Positions 31,870-42,700 of a DNA stretch of 64,000 bases are shown in pieces. This DNA is from Pseudorasbora parva (Eukaryota > Chordata > Actinopteri > Cypriniformes > Gobionidae). The translations under genes were made by a program, and so were the position numbers. The DNA lies in the NCBI RefSeq assembly GCF_024679245.1, contig NC_090182.1, forward strand, positions 35,487,047 to 35,551,046, read 5' to 3'. The notes below the pieces were generated by a model, which worked only from the letters and a program-made list of their open reading frames with translations, was not told where the DNA came from and did no database searches. Numbering within the stretch: position 1 is the first letter of the stretch; every line of letters starts with the position of its first letter.

Positions 31870-33165
31870 ACACGTTTGCCATAGCCTGATGGGGTCTGTA
31901 TCGTTTTTAATCGGATTAACAGGATGGATGAAAGAGCATCATCTTAAACTCAATCTTGCAAAGACAGAATTACTTGTTTTCTCAACCAACCCAGCACTTC
32001 ATCAAAATTTCTCCATTCAGCTTGGTTCATCGACCATAACTCCATCAAGGACAGCCAGGAACCTTGGAGTTGTGATTGATGACCAGTTAAACTTCACTGA
32101 CCACATTACTGCAACAGCCCGGTCCTGCAGATTTGCTTTATACAACATTAGAAAGATTAGACCCTTCCTATCAGAACAGGCTGCACAACTCCTGGTTCAA
32201 GCTCTTGTTCTCTCCAGACTGGATTATTGTAATGCTCTTCTGGCTGGGCTTCCAGCATGCACTATCAAACCCTTGCAGCTGATCCAGAATGCAGCGGCGA
32301 GAGTGGTCTTTAATGAGCCGAAGAGAACGCATGTTACGCCTCTCTTCATCAAACTGCACTGGTTGCCAATGGCTGCTCGCATCAAATTCAAGGCTCTAGT
32401 TCTCGCCTACAAAACAACCACTGGTTCTGCACCAATATACCTAAACTCAATTGTTCAGACTTACACACCCTCCAGAAGCTTGCGTTCTGCGAATGAGCGG
32501 CGCCTCGTGGTTCCTTCCCAAAGAGGCATGAAATCGCTCTCACGGACATTTTCCTGGACCGTTCCCACCTGGTGGAATGACCTGCCGATCTCAATTCGTG
32601 CTGCCGAGTCTGTAGCCATTTTTAAAAAACATCTTAAGACACATCTTTTCCAATTGCACTTTTCCTATTGCACTTGACCAATACAGAATAGCACTTACTG
32701 ATCATATCTACGTCTCTCATCCGGATTTGTGCCTTCAGGCGGGTTTGTTACATAGTTATCATAGCTACCAAAATCCAGTGTTCTGTATTTTGCGTACGTG
32801 AGTTTTTGCTGTCGATGGCTATTGCTGCGTGTTTAGCTAGAATGCCATACAAAACCAACCCATTGGGCCACTGAATCCGCATTAACGACAACAGTTGGGG
32901 CATCAGCCTTAGTCCTAATGGGTTGTTATCATAGCTATCAAAATCCAGTGTTCTGTATTTTCCGTATGTGAGTATTTGTTGTAGCTGGCTATATAAAAAA
33001 AAAAAAAAAAAAAATTGTGTACTGTGCTAATTAATTGAGATTTCTTACAGCTCTTACAGGTTGTTGGCCTTGTTTGTTTCGTTGCTTCTATTGCTCTACC
33101 CTTTTTTGTACGTCGCTTTGGATAAAAGCGTCTGCTAAATGATTAAATGTTAAATGTAAATGTTT
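31870..33165 (+). mobile_element. 5'-truncated L2-type LINE
   Basis: Contains the C-terminal RT region and a 3' UTR with an internal duplicated segment (CAAAATCCAGTGTTCTGTATTTT near 32770 and 32940) and a poly-A run (32996-33014). It ends in GTCGCTTTGGATAAAAGCG and ATGTAAATG repeats, a standard fish L2 3' end. Confidence 0.82.
31889..32677 (+). pseudogene. L2 reverse transcriptase C-terminal fragment
   Basis: Open for 262 codons, with homology beginning near LTGWMKEHHLKLNLAKTE (about codon 10). It covers the thumb/connection region: RNLGVVIDDQL, SRLDYCNALLAGLP, LQLIQNAAARVV, LHWLPMAARI and the terminal WNDLPISIR. The palm with the YxDD motif is missing, because 5' truncation removed it. The open state suggests a recent insertion. 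It is from a different L2 subfamily than the element at the left edge. Confidence 0.85.
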
Positions 33166-33324
33166 TAATAGTACTTTTAAACTTCGGGTTTCGGGTAGTA
33201 ACCCGAGAACAAAAAGAACTACAAAATTCGACTGCTTTACGGCATATACGTCACTTCCACCAACACCCACACTTCCTTAAATTCGGACGTGCAAGCCCAG
33301 CTTTGTTTGTCGGATAATATAGTC

Positions 33325-33502
33325 ATGTCCGAAGCAGCACAGACACATAAGAAAGAAAAGGTTTTGTTGGAGGAAAGCAATAAGAGGAAACGAAAAAGTG
33401 ATGGGATTAAAGGCAGGACGAGGATCAACATGTGACCAGCGTTTGCTCGTCGGCGTGAGCTGAAGGATGCGTGCTCGACCGATGCTGTCCTGCTTGTTAC
33501 GG
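33325..33502 (+). pseudogene. Exon-like ORF with one nonsense codon
   Basis: ATG 33325 opens MSEAAQTHKKEKV, a KRKRKSDG basic patch and GRTRINM, then TGA at 33433-33435. The same frame resumes PAFARRRELKDA and reaches a consensus-like splice donor (ACG|GTGAGC) at about 33502. INxGPAFxRWRELKD-type motifs occur in a multicopy fish protein group I cannot name with certainty. A single-base change (GGA to TGA) would explain the stop. It lies between the L2 and a hAT and is probably the first coding exon of a mobile or duplicated gene. Confidence 0.45.
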
Positions 33503-33658
33503 TGAGCTACCACTCAAACATTGAATTGAAGTATCATATGGATTCTGTAAAACGGTAACCAATAGACTACTATAATGACGCTGGCTTGTAAATGTGAGCA
33601 TCATGATTATTTGGCGTTTGAAAAAAATAAAACCCATGAAATTATATTCATATGACAA

Positions 33659-33942
33659 AGGGCTCTACGCTAACTTTTTTCTTGAGGAGCACTTGTGCTC
33701 CTAATTAAAAAAATGTAGGAGCACAGTCAAAAATTTAGGAGCACATTCTAATCCATCAAACACATTCCAATTATAACTTTCCCATTACAGGAAGATATTT
33801 GTCCTTTAATGTCCAGGGTCATTTTTACCATTATAAGAGCAATGTTTTCTAATCTTATTAAATGTATGCATCATCTGTCAATTTCTTAAATTCAACATAA
33901 TTCTGACATAATATTATCATTAACTTCTGAGAGTACAGCACA

Positions 33943-34026
<84 letters not shown>

Positions 34027-35224
34027 GCAGAACTGGACTTCATACAATCAAACACCTATGCATTTAATGCATTAATGCATGAGTTAATGGTGTATGAATG
34101 TTTTACATATACGTTTTTGAATTTAGAAATATGTATATGTATATGAAATATGAAATATGTTTAGAAATTAAACTTTAAAAGTTTTAAAATTTAAAAGTAA
34201 TATTTTAAATAAAAAAGTCCATGCAAAGTAAAAATATGAAAATAAAAACCGCCAGTAGGTGGCGGCAAGTCATTCAGTCAATAGTTCAAAACACAAGATT
34301 CATTTGAATCGAATCACTTGGAGATGCGAAATAAGTTCTGGTGTGGCTTTGATTTTCACAAATAGACAGTGTTGTGGCAAAAACGTTGTTACTTAATATC
34401 AACTTGTCTATTAGATTTTTGTACGAGATCAGTATCACACATGCAATCATGCCAATACTCGGAGCTTTAGCAAGCCGTAACTTTTGGCGCTCTGGCGCTT
34501 CATAAACAGAACCGCATGCGTCTCGCGGGAGAACATTGCAGCCGGATCTACTTCTCTCTATTTGTGGTGAGTCCGTGAGTCACGCAGATATTGTGCTAAT
34601 CCGCAGCGGGAATAATTTATTTTGTGTGTACAGTGATTCAGAATAAGACAAAAACCTGGTTTGAAAAAAATCTTCATGATATACTCGCTCATTATACATT
34701 TAGTATTTTTTTAAACAGCATGTGTGATAAAGATTAACTCAAGGGCTTTTTAAATGTATTATTAATACATTATTGTTTGATGGCATTTATGCCACAAGCA
34801 TCCGCTAATTTCTGGGCTTGTTTATGATAATCCAAATGTGGTATTTCCAGTTAATTTTGATTTGGCTGTAAATAAAAACAGCGCGAGGCGTCTCTGGTAA
34901 AGTGCGCATGGCTGCGTCGTCACACACGTTTCACTTCAATCGTTGTAAACAATCGTTGTTTGAAGTGTAGTCCGTCGCACACGTTTTTGCACTTCTTCTG
35001 CTGACTGAAGGCATGAAAAGCAGTTGATTGCAGTAGGAAACAGCCTAACAGTTTCTCAGTGTTGATTCACTCAGTGTTGTAGTTTTTATTCCGTTTGTAC
35101 ACATCCATTCATGAGAATCTATTGGGTCACTCGCACCGGTGCGGTGCGCCTAAATATTTTTTCACAGTCGCACGCAGTAATTTTTAGGCGTAAATGCGCC
35201 CAAAATGGGCGTTATGTAGAGCCC
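33659..35224 (+). mobile_element. Non-autonomous hAT (AGGGCTCTAC termini)
   Basis: AGGGCTCTACG at the left and TATGTAGAGCCC at the right form inverted ends. The flanking octamers TATGACAA and TGTGACAT match at 6 of 8. GGAGCACxxxTGTGCTCC subterminal motifs occur at the left. It holds a long CA repeat and no transposase. Confidence 0.65.
33944..34024 (+). repeat. (CA)n microsatellite
   Basis: About 40 uninterrupted CA units. Confidence 0.97.
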
Positions 35225-35495
35225 TGTGACATGCTGAAACATATGCCACTGACTGTACCTGGGATAAAGACATTTCACACGCGCCGCCAGAAGAACACCT
35301 GCATGTGAACTCCTGCAGTGTTCAGGGGAACTGTTAGTGCTGCACCAACCCGCGGGGCGGGTTATTTGTTATTTAATAAGTTATTTGGCCCACCCCGCAC
35401 CACTAGGGATGGGTATCGTTAAGGTTTTAACGGTATTACTACTCTTATCGATACTGCTTATCGGTCCGGTACTTTAACGGTATTCTTATCCGCAT

Positions 35496-35530
35496 GAGCT
35501 ATCCGCATTTATTAAAATGCGGATAGCTCA
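35496..35530. repeat. Perfect 13-bp hairpin at a rearrangement junction
   Basis: GAGCTATCCGCAT and ATGCGGATAGCTC flank an 8-nt loop. The right arm is the first base block of the 874-bp duplicated segment, and the left arm replaces the normal continuation of the hAT end. Confidence 0.85.
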
Positions 35531-36390
35531 CTTAATATATCTGGAGTGGATGCAAACACGGAGGCGATTGACGTCAAACAGATCGCGCTTTATTTCCCGC
35601 TGAACTCTCATCACAAACTCCATTTCCGTCCACAGCATTACTCAATAAAACAAAATAACTGACTGTTAGCAACAGAAAAACAGAGAATAATCCCCACACA
35701 TGGGAGCTCAAAACTCAGTGCGCACATACACAAGATGCAGAACTCATTTTCAGGGAGCGCGCGCAGCTCTTAAAGAGGCCACACTATATTTCTACTCGTT
35801 ACACATTGAATGCTATATGAATGATCTGCTTGTTCTCTCTCTGTGAATGAGCTGCTCCGTCTACTACATATGGACTCTATAATTCTTAAACATTTTTACG
35901 AATTAATGATAAAAATAAGTTGTTAATCTAATTCATAATAATTTATTGAATTTAGTTTATTAGACATGTTTTATTGAAATTTTGATAAACAAAATAAACA
36001 AATGGTTTAAAGTTTGTTATAATAAAGCATTTGTTCAACCAAATAAAAAAAAGACAAATCTTCTTCATTCATTTAACATCATTTTAACAAGTGATAATAA
36101 CCATCATTTAATAATAGGTACAGTAAATGTTTAATTGATATTTTCTGAGATAGTTGTCATATCGTGAAAATCTCATTCTATCACAACCCTACAGGGGAGA
36201 GTCCCCCACCCCCACTGTTAAAAAAAGTAACTAAGTAACTTTTACTCTGAGTACATTTTAAATGAGCTACTTTTTACTTTTACTTGAGTAAATTTTTAGA
36301 CCAGTAATTTTACTTGTACTTAAGTAAAATTTCATTGAAGTAACAGTACTTTTACTTGAGTAGAATATTTTGTTACTCTTTCCACCTCTG
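35517..36390 (+). repeat. 874-bp hAT 3' end, near-identical to 60069-60944
   Basis: Runs from ATGCGGATAGCTCACTT to TTTCCACCTCTG. It matches the last 876 bp of the hAT element at 50.8-60.9 kb with only scattered substitutions and small indels. The 5' remainder of that element is not present here. Confidence 0.92.
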
Positions 36391-36597
36391 CCGGTGCGCC
36401 TAAATATTTTTTCACAGTCGCACGCAGTAATTTTTAGGCGTAAATGCGTTATTTGTTATTTGTTATTTAATAAGTTATTTGGCCCACCCCGCACCACTAG
36501 GGATGGGTATCGTTAAGGTTTTAACGGTATTACTACTCTTATCGATACTGCTTATCGGTCCGGTACTTTAACGGTATTCTTATCGGTACTTTTTGAG

Positions 36598-36600
<3 letters not shown>

Positions 36601-36669
<69 letters not shown>
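36601..36669. repeat. (AT)n microsatellite
   Basis: About 33 AT units followed by a short CA run. Confidence 0.97.
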
Positions 36670-36683
<14 letters not shown>

Positions 36684-36689
36684 ATTAAC

Positions 36690-38280
36690 AAAAATACACA
36701 GCCTACACATGCAGTGCTTTCATTTCAGGAAGAATTCTACTAATCAAATGTAAAATAACACTGTTCATCATAAATAGCCAAATTAATGCTTATTAAAGCT
36801 GAAGTTATTCATGCAAGAGCTGTGAGTGATTTTCTCTTTGAATTTGGTTGTTTAATTCGCAGTAATTCGTCATCATGTTTATTTACACCGCTGCCTCTTT
36901 AAGACAGATGTGCAGATCTATAGGCGACTGATAATAGTGTTACGACTTGTGACGTAATTATGTGTTGAATGGTGTGATGATGAATTCTCCCCTCCCTATT
37001 GTTCTCTCTCTCTATCTCTGTGTCATGCAGCACTCCAAACGACCCGCAGCTGATCCTAATTAGCTGGACCGTGGTGGATATAAGCAGCAGTGAGACAAGG
37101 CTCAGGAGGAGTCCCTTTTCCACTAACCCAGACGCAAAGTGGCTTTAGTTGCTATTTAGCAAATTGTGACTTATGATGTGTGTATTGTGACTCTGTGGAG
37201 TGAACACAAAGATATGGCCGCTTCGACTTGGTGTGAGATCAGAAGTTGTATAACCGTGTAGGGAGGTGGGCGCCAATTAATTTGGGTTTACCCACTCCTA
37301 AGTTTTCTCCTGTTTATATTTAGTTAGGGAGAGAGGTAAGAGTATTGTTCTTTTTTTTAACTTTCTTTTGATAGGGAATTTAGTTTACTTAATACCCTTT
37401 AGTAAGAGATTGTTTTGTTTGTTATTTTGGCCTTGCCCTCTCCTGATGATTTGGTTATTTAAGTCTGTTGTTTGTTTTTGTTCTTTATGTTGATATTGGA
37501 TTTATGTTAACCCCTTTAATAAAACACTGGTTAACTAGATTCTTGTTCTAATCTTTTGTATGAGTGGTAGTAAAAAGCTTGGGGAACCTTTTTACAAGAA
37601 ACCTCAAGTGTAATGAGAGGAAAAGATCTGGGATAGTGGACGAGGAGACTCCTCAACGTTTATTTATTTATTCAATTATTTGTAATTTCTAATAATTCTT
37701 TTGTTACTCCCTCCATAAACCCTTAGACGAAGGCTGGGACGTAACAATAGGCAGATGGACTATATTTTCTCCTGACTATATCCATAATAACTACGTCCAT
37801 TTTAGACACAAACTGTGTTGTGTTTAAGAGACTCTCCAAGCCGGTCATTTTGACATAGATGTTTGTGTACATTTGATCGTTTAGACGCGAGTGTGAAACC
37901 GAAAGTGTAATTTGCTCGTCTCGTTGCGGGCTGTTTCAGAGCGCGCGCGTCGACTTGGGAACAATCTCTTGCGCACATTTTTGTGCATTTAATCGCTCTT
38001 TTTATTATCAAACGCGTCCCACAATTGACCAACAGTGGCTAGACTGCATTTTACAACAATCTCTGATCGTGCTGATTCTGTCATTACGTTTGAGTTTGGA
38101 GAAATGACAACGTTGCTGCAAAGGGAATTAAGTTGGGCTAGACATAAATATTATTATTATAATCTTTGGAAGACAAAATCTAAAATAAAAGCAGACTATC
38201 ACGATCTAAAGTGCAACCAGGCTACGTTAGAATGTTTAGGAGCACTAAATGTAGGTTCTGTCCTCGGCTGTCGTTTGCGG
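36690..38280. other. hAT interior without recognisable coding sequence
   Basis: No transposase motif, BED finger or hATC domain seen in six frames. A TC run follows at 38284-38310. Confidence 0.5.
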
Positions 38281-39241
38281 AGCTCTCTCTCTCTCTCTCT
38301 CTCTCTCTCGTCACGTGTATTTTCAAAAGTACCGACAGCAGAACCGATAAGGCCAGAGCTTATCGATACAACGGTCTTTCAAAATTCTGCCCCGGGGCCC
38401 GTTTAATACCGGTTTTCGGTACCCATCCCTACGCACCACTGTATATATTTTTACAACCCGCGACCATTAAATAGACATACGGGGTCCGCGGGTTATGAGA
38501 CGACCCGCGCTTCACTAGTTCAGGGCTATCAGGGTTGTCATGTCAACAAATGCACGCATGATGGCATCCCCTGTTGTAGGATGACAGAGTTTACGACAGT
38601 AGTTGAGGACATTATTTTTTATGTAGGGGGACCCCCGAGAGCAAAAGTTACCCAGTGCTGGTTTAACAGTCGGCTTGTTTTAAGCGCCTCACTTCACCTC
38701 ACAGCCGGTGGGAAATAGGACACAGGCAGAAATCACGTTCATGGATGTGGTTATTAACGTTACTGTAGTGTAAAACAGAGCAGGACCGAGTGTTGTGGAG
38801 CTGAGCACGGCCATTACACAAACACACGGCTCACGAGTACCGGGGCTTTTATTATGACGGGACGGGACACAGTCGCCGGGTGTCTTGTTTATAGTCTTAG
38901 AAAATAGTCTTGTTTATTTAATGCATGTTTGCAGTGTTGATTATTATATCTAAAAATAAATAACTGAATTGAGTCTAATAGATGGGCTCTGTTGTTAACC
39001 TTTAATATTACAATGTAGCCTAAGTAAGGACTCCCTATTTAGTTTACAGCATTATCTTTAAGAAACTTTTAGTTATAATTGAATAATTTAAGGACAATTT
39101 TTTTTCAGTATTTATACCACTGTTGAATAAAAATAAATAAAAAGCAATTTTGTAAAACTGCTGTATCGAAATCGTATCGAACCGTGACTTCAAAACCGAG
39201 GTACGTACCAAACCATCAGATTGTGTACTGTTACACCCCTA

Positions 39242-39294
<53 letters not shown>

Positions 39295-39356
39295 CATCCA
39301 TCCATCCATCCATCCACCCACCCACCCACCCACCCATCCATCTATCTATCTATCTA
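39242..39356. repeat. (CTAT)n/(CATC)n/(CACC)n microsatellite
   Basis: A graded tetranucleotide array CTAT, CATC, CACC, CATC, CTAT. It sits in the centre of the 31.4/39.5-kb inverted repeat and was the hAT target. Confidence 0.95.
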
Positions 39357-39365
39357 GATGGAGCA

Positions 39366-39610
39366 GGGAATGTGGGACTCACTGCCGGGTGTCTGAAGCC
39401 GGAGGGGCTGTCGTCGTCCTCAAGGCGTGAGGACTCAGAGCCGTCCATTTCCAGCGGCATCACCTGGAGGAGTTTACCTGGCTGGTAGAAGGCCGGATGG
39501 CAGTGCGCTTTAGGAACCAGACTTTATCTATTAAGAAGGAGAGGAGTTGCGGCCAGCGTTTGCCTGAGTCCGGCGGGGCCCGTCGTTGTCCCCCAGACGC
39601 CGGAGGATCT
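39366..39610 (-). repeat. Right arm of the inverted repeat
   Basis: Reverse complement of 31449-31693. It ends about 100 bp downstream of the stop codon of the coiled-coil gene. Confidence 0.85.
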
Positions 39611-39710
39611 CCTTTTCTCTCGTCATTTCTGTCTTTAACCGTGGGTGCTGGTTTTTCTTCTTGGAGCCTGGAGAAGGCAGTGGAGGAGGTCTGGGTTCCT
39701 CAGAGATCCC

Positions 39711-42700
39711 TCATATTTCCCACTTCTGGTTCTTGGTTTTCAACAGTTCCTCTTTCTTTATACCCTTTGCTATAGGCGGGCTGCGTTGCACCAGCTTTTT
39801 TTCGGTCTGCAATAGAGACATGATTTTTAAGTCAGCATCCTACTATGGATCCATGTTATAATATTTGACGAGCAAGACAAAAGTACGGGGTATGTAGTGC
39901 TGGTTCTGTGAAGCACTTACTGTTTTCGGTGGAGGAGGAGCTAAAGCTAACTCCAGTTGTTTCTTCCTCCGTTCTGCTCGACGTGCTTCCAACTCGGCTT
40001 CTTTCTGTTGCCTGAAACTGTAAAGGAAGGAGATTATGAAGAGATCACACAAACCATGATCATCACAGTATCTTTATCGCTTTGTGTTATGAAGACATGT
40101 ATTTTTATATCTTACATGACATCATAGGCTTTAAAAAGCTTCTTTTGGATTCTGCGGTGTGTCTCAGATGGTATGACTTTCATTGTATCTAAAAGCCATT
40201 CTTCCAAATCTGCCAGCATAACCAAGGGAAAGGAAGGGCTGCACAAATGGCCTAAGGCCTCGTTATAAAACTCTGAGATCTTCTCACTTAACTTTCTGAT
40301 CTGGTGAGGCAAAAGCAAAATGATGAGATCAGCCGTACAGTCTTTTAATAAATTATGTGTGTGTAGTGCTGTGATGGCCACGATGTCTTACCTTCCTTCT
40401 TATAGTCATTGGGTCCCATTTGCAGAACTGCAGGTATTTAAGTTGTTCTTTCATACGTGATATTGCTTCCCTGTTTTTCACCACCTGTTTTCTATTTTTT
40501 TCTACCTCTTCTCTAAAGCAGTTTATCTTCTCGTTTCTGCACAAAAGGACAAAAAGATGGTCAAACACTGTTACTCTCTTCAATTCCTAGACTTCCCACA
40601 GATTGAGAGTGTGTAGAAATCAAACACATGGTTGTGCACAAGAAACATACATCCTTTCCCTTTCATCCTGACAGCTCTTGAGGATCTGTTCATGGTCTTC
40701 CATGAAGGTCATATACTGCCAGGCTATATTATCATTAGAGCCATCACTTTCTTCATCAGAGTCACAGCAGACATCACCGTCACAGGAGACTTCACTGAAA
40801 CAGTAACAGAGATGATTAATGTTATCAGAAGCAGTATCTTCAATGTGCATATGAAACATCCAAGGCTCAGCTTACTGTGTTTCTGGGTTTCTAATGATAC
40901 AAAGTGCTAATTGGTGAAGTAAGTCAAAATGTCATAAAGGCATCATCAACATAATCAATCATGTGTGTACTTGTGCTGACTGACAGATTAATACTCACCC
41001 TGTTTAATGTGTTTGAAATTTGGTGCTTTCCGACAGTGCATAACTTACATTTCACAAGTATATTGCCCATTTGTAAATGTTAGAAAGTCATGCAAATGAG
41101 ACCTCATTTTGCCTTCTGCATGTGAATCTCCGCTAAATTTCAGGCTCCTGTGAACGAGCACCGCCGTGTCCATGCGCGGCAAACAGACACATATATTGTT
41201 GTCCATATCGCTCAGCCCTATTAAGTATCCTGGGATGTATAGTGTTATGCAGAAAGCGCATTTTAAAGGCATATTAAAAAGTTCACTGGTTAATGATTAA
41301 AGGGGGGGTGAAATGCTGTTTCATGCATACTGATCTTTTTACACTGTTAAAGACTTGGAATCCCATACTAAACATAGACAAAGTTTCAAAAGTTAAGGTG
41401 GACGTTTGATGGGAGTATTTCTTTGTCAAAAATACTACTTCCGGTTAGTCATAAATTTCGGCAAGTTTTTTGAGATCATGCGTCCCCTTTGACGTTAATG
41501 GGGGCGGAATTTCCTTGTATGGGCCTTACGGACAATTCTACCGGAAGCGCGTGAGAGAGAGCGAGGGAGAGAGCGAAAGCAACAGGCTATGCCCATCAAA
41601 GCGCTGGCTTGTAGGATGCTGGACAGGTGATGTGCACATAACAATGTCACCAAAAAAGTGCGTTTTTGGTTGCCAGACCAAGACAGTCCTGCACAGATTC
41701 GCCAAAACCCCCGCGGTAAGGCAACAGTGGATGTAATTTGCTTTTCCGGATCAGCAACTGAGTTGCGCGAATGTTTATATCTGTTCGCTGCATTTCGGTG
41801 CCGACTGTTTCATAAACAAGGCCCAGCTCGACGCCGGATTTTCCCAATCGCCTAATGCTGAATGATGTAGCAGTCCCAACGTTAGAAGGGTAAGTGAGAC
41901 TGCTTCAAATGTCTAAGTTTTTTTTAGTCCGCTTACTGTCTACACAAACCACGCGTAAACACACAAACACACGTGCACAACTGCACTTCCCACATGTACA
42001 CCTTCAAAGACAAAAATACGACGATATAATTCAAGTATAAATATGTAAATAACACAAGCCGCTAAGCATATTATATAGTTAGTGTATAACTTGTACCACA
42101 TACAGACGTCCTGCTCTAGTCGTTTTTGCTGCTGCTCCTGTTCAACTGCAGCCTCTGGGTCTGATTCCGGATCATAGATGTATGGCTGTATCTGATTAAA
42201 AGCCATATTTTTATTTTGAATAAAGTTTTTTTCCCGCTGTTAGGGATGACACAGCTTTACGACGCACTCGACTCAACATAGCAGCAGCGAGCACAAGTCA
42301 TTATTTAGCTCCGCTCACACGACACGCCCCCACCCGCTCGGCTTTTTTCGGAAAGACTCGGAACAGCGCATCTTTCTTATATAATTATTAAAAAAATAAA
42401 GACTTTTCGGAGATATGCAGGATGCAATGCTATTCTATAGGTACTCAAGATTGACATGACACTGACTGAAACTGAGTGTTTCACCCCCCCTTTAATATTT
42501 GTGATTTAGTACCCTGTTCAAACAATAGTTGCATTACATTACATATTTACCATAAAAATGTAACAAAAATATAATAAAACCAAAATCTATAATCTTTAAT
42601 CTTTAATCTAATCTTTATTTTTTATCTGAAAAAAGGTTACCAGTGACCAGAGAGCTTACAAATCAGTGAAGCGTCGGGATCGGCCGATCACAATGACAAG

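Larger units (their letters stand above)
35404..38431 (+). mobile_element. hAT element (TAGGGATGGGTATCG termini), rearranged
   Basis: Ends TAGGGATGGGTATCG and CGGTACCCATCCCTA are inverted and flanked by the perfect octamer CGCACCAC (35396-35403, 38432-38439). The 5' flank, TSD and first ~90 bp occur a second time at 36390-36585, with an 874-bp foreign hAT end between the two copies. No transposase ORF is evident. Confidence 0.8.
31711..39241 (+). mobile_element. 7.5-kb hAT element inserted in a CTAT microsatellite
   Basis: Starts TAGGGGTGTAACGGTACAC and ends GTGTACTGTTACACCCCTA, near-perfect inverted termini. CTATCTAT flanks both sides (31703-31710, 39242-39249), though the target is itself a tetranucleotide repeat. 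No intact transposase was found. The interior is filled with an L2 fragment and at least two further hAT-like elements. Confidence 0.8.
41298..42495. mobile_element. ISL2EU-like DNA transposon, non-autonomous, in an intron
   Basis: Termini TTAAAGGGGGGGTGAAA and TTTCACCCCCCCTTTAA are inverted. Inside are a THAP exon pointing right and a second coding exon pointing left. From memory, fish ISL2EU elements carry such a pair. The transposase core is absent. It lies in the 2.2-kb intron between exons 9 and 10 of the coiled-coil gene. Confidence 0.7.

Noticed and set aside
33858..34055. Cys/Val repeat ORF
   Set aside because: Translation of the CA microsatellite on the minus strand.
35404..39241. 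A complete hAT transposase somewhere in the nested hATs
   Set aside because: No BED finger, hATC dimerisation motif or long ORF was found in any of six frames by reading.
39221..39430. Tyr/Leu/Ser- and His/Pro-repeat ORF
   Set aside because: Translation of the CTAT/CATC/CACC microsatellite.
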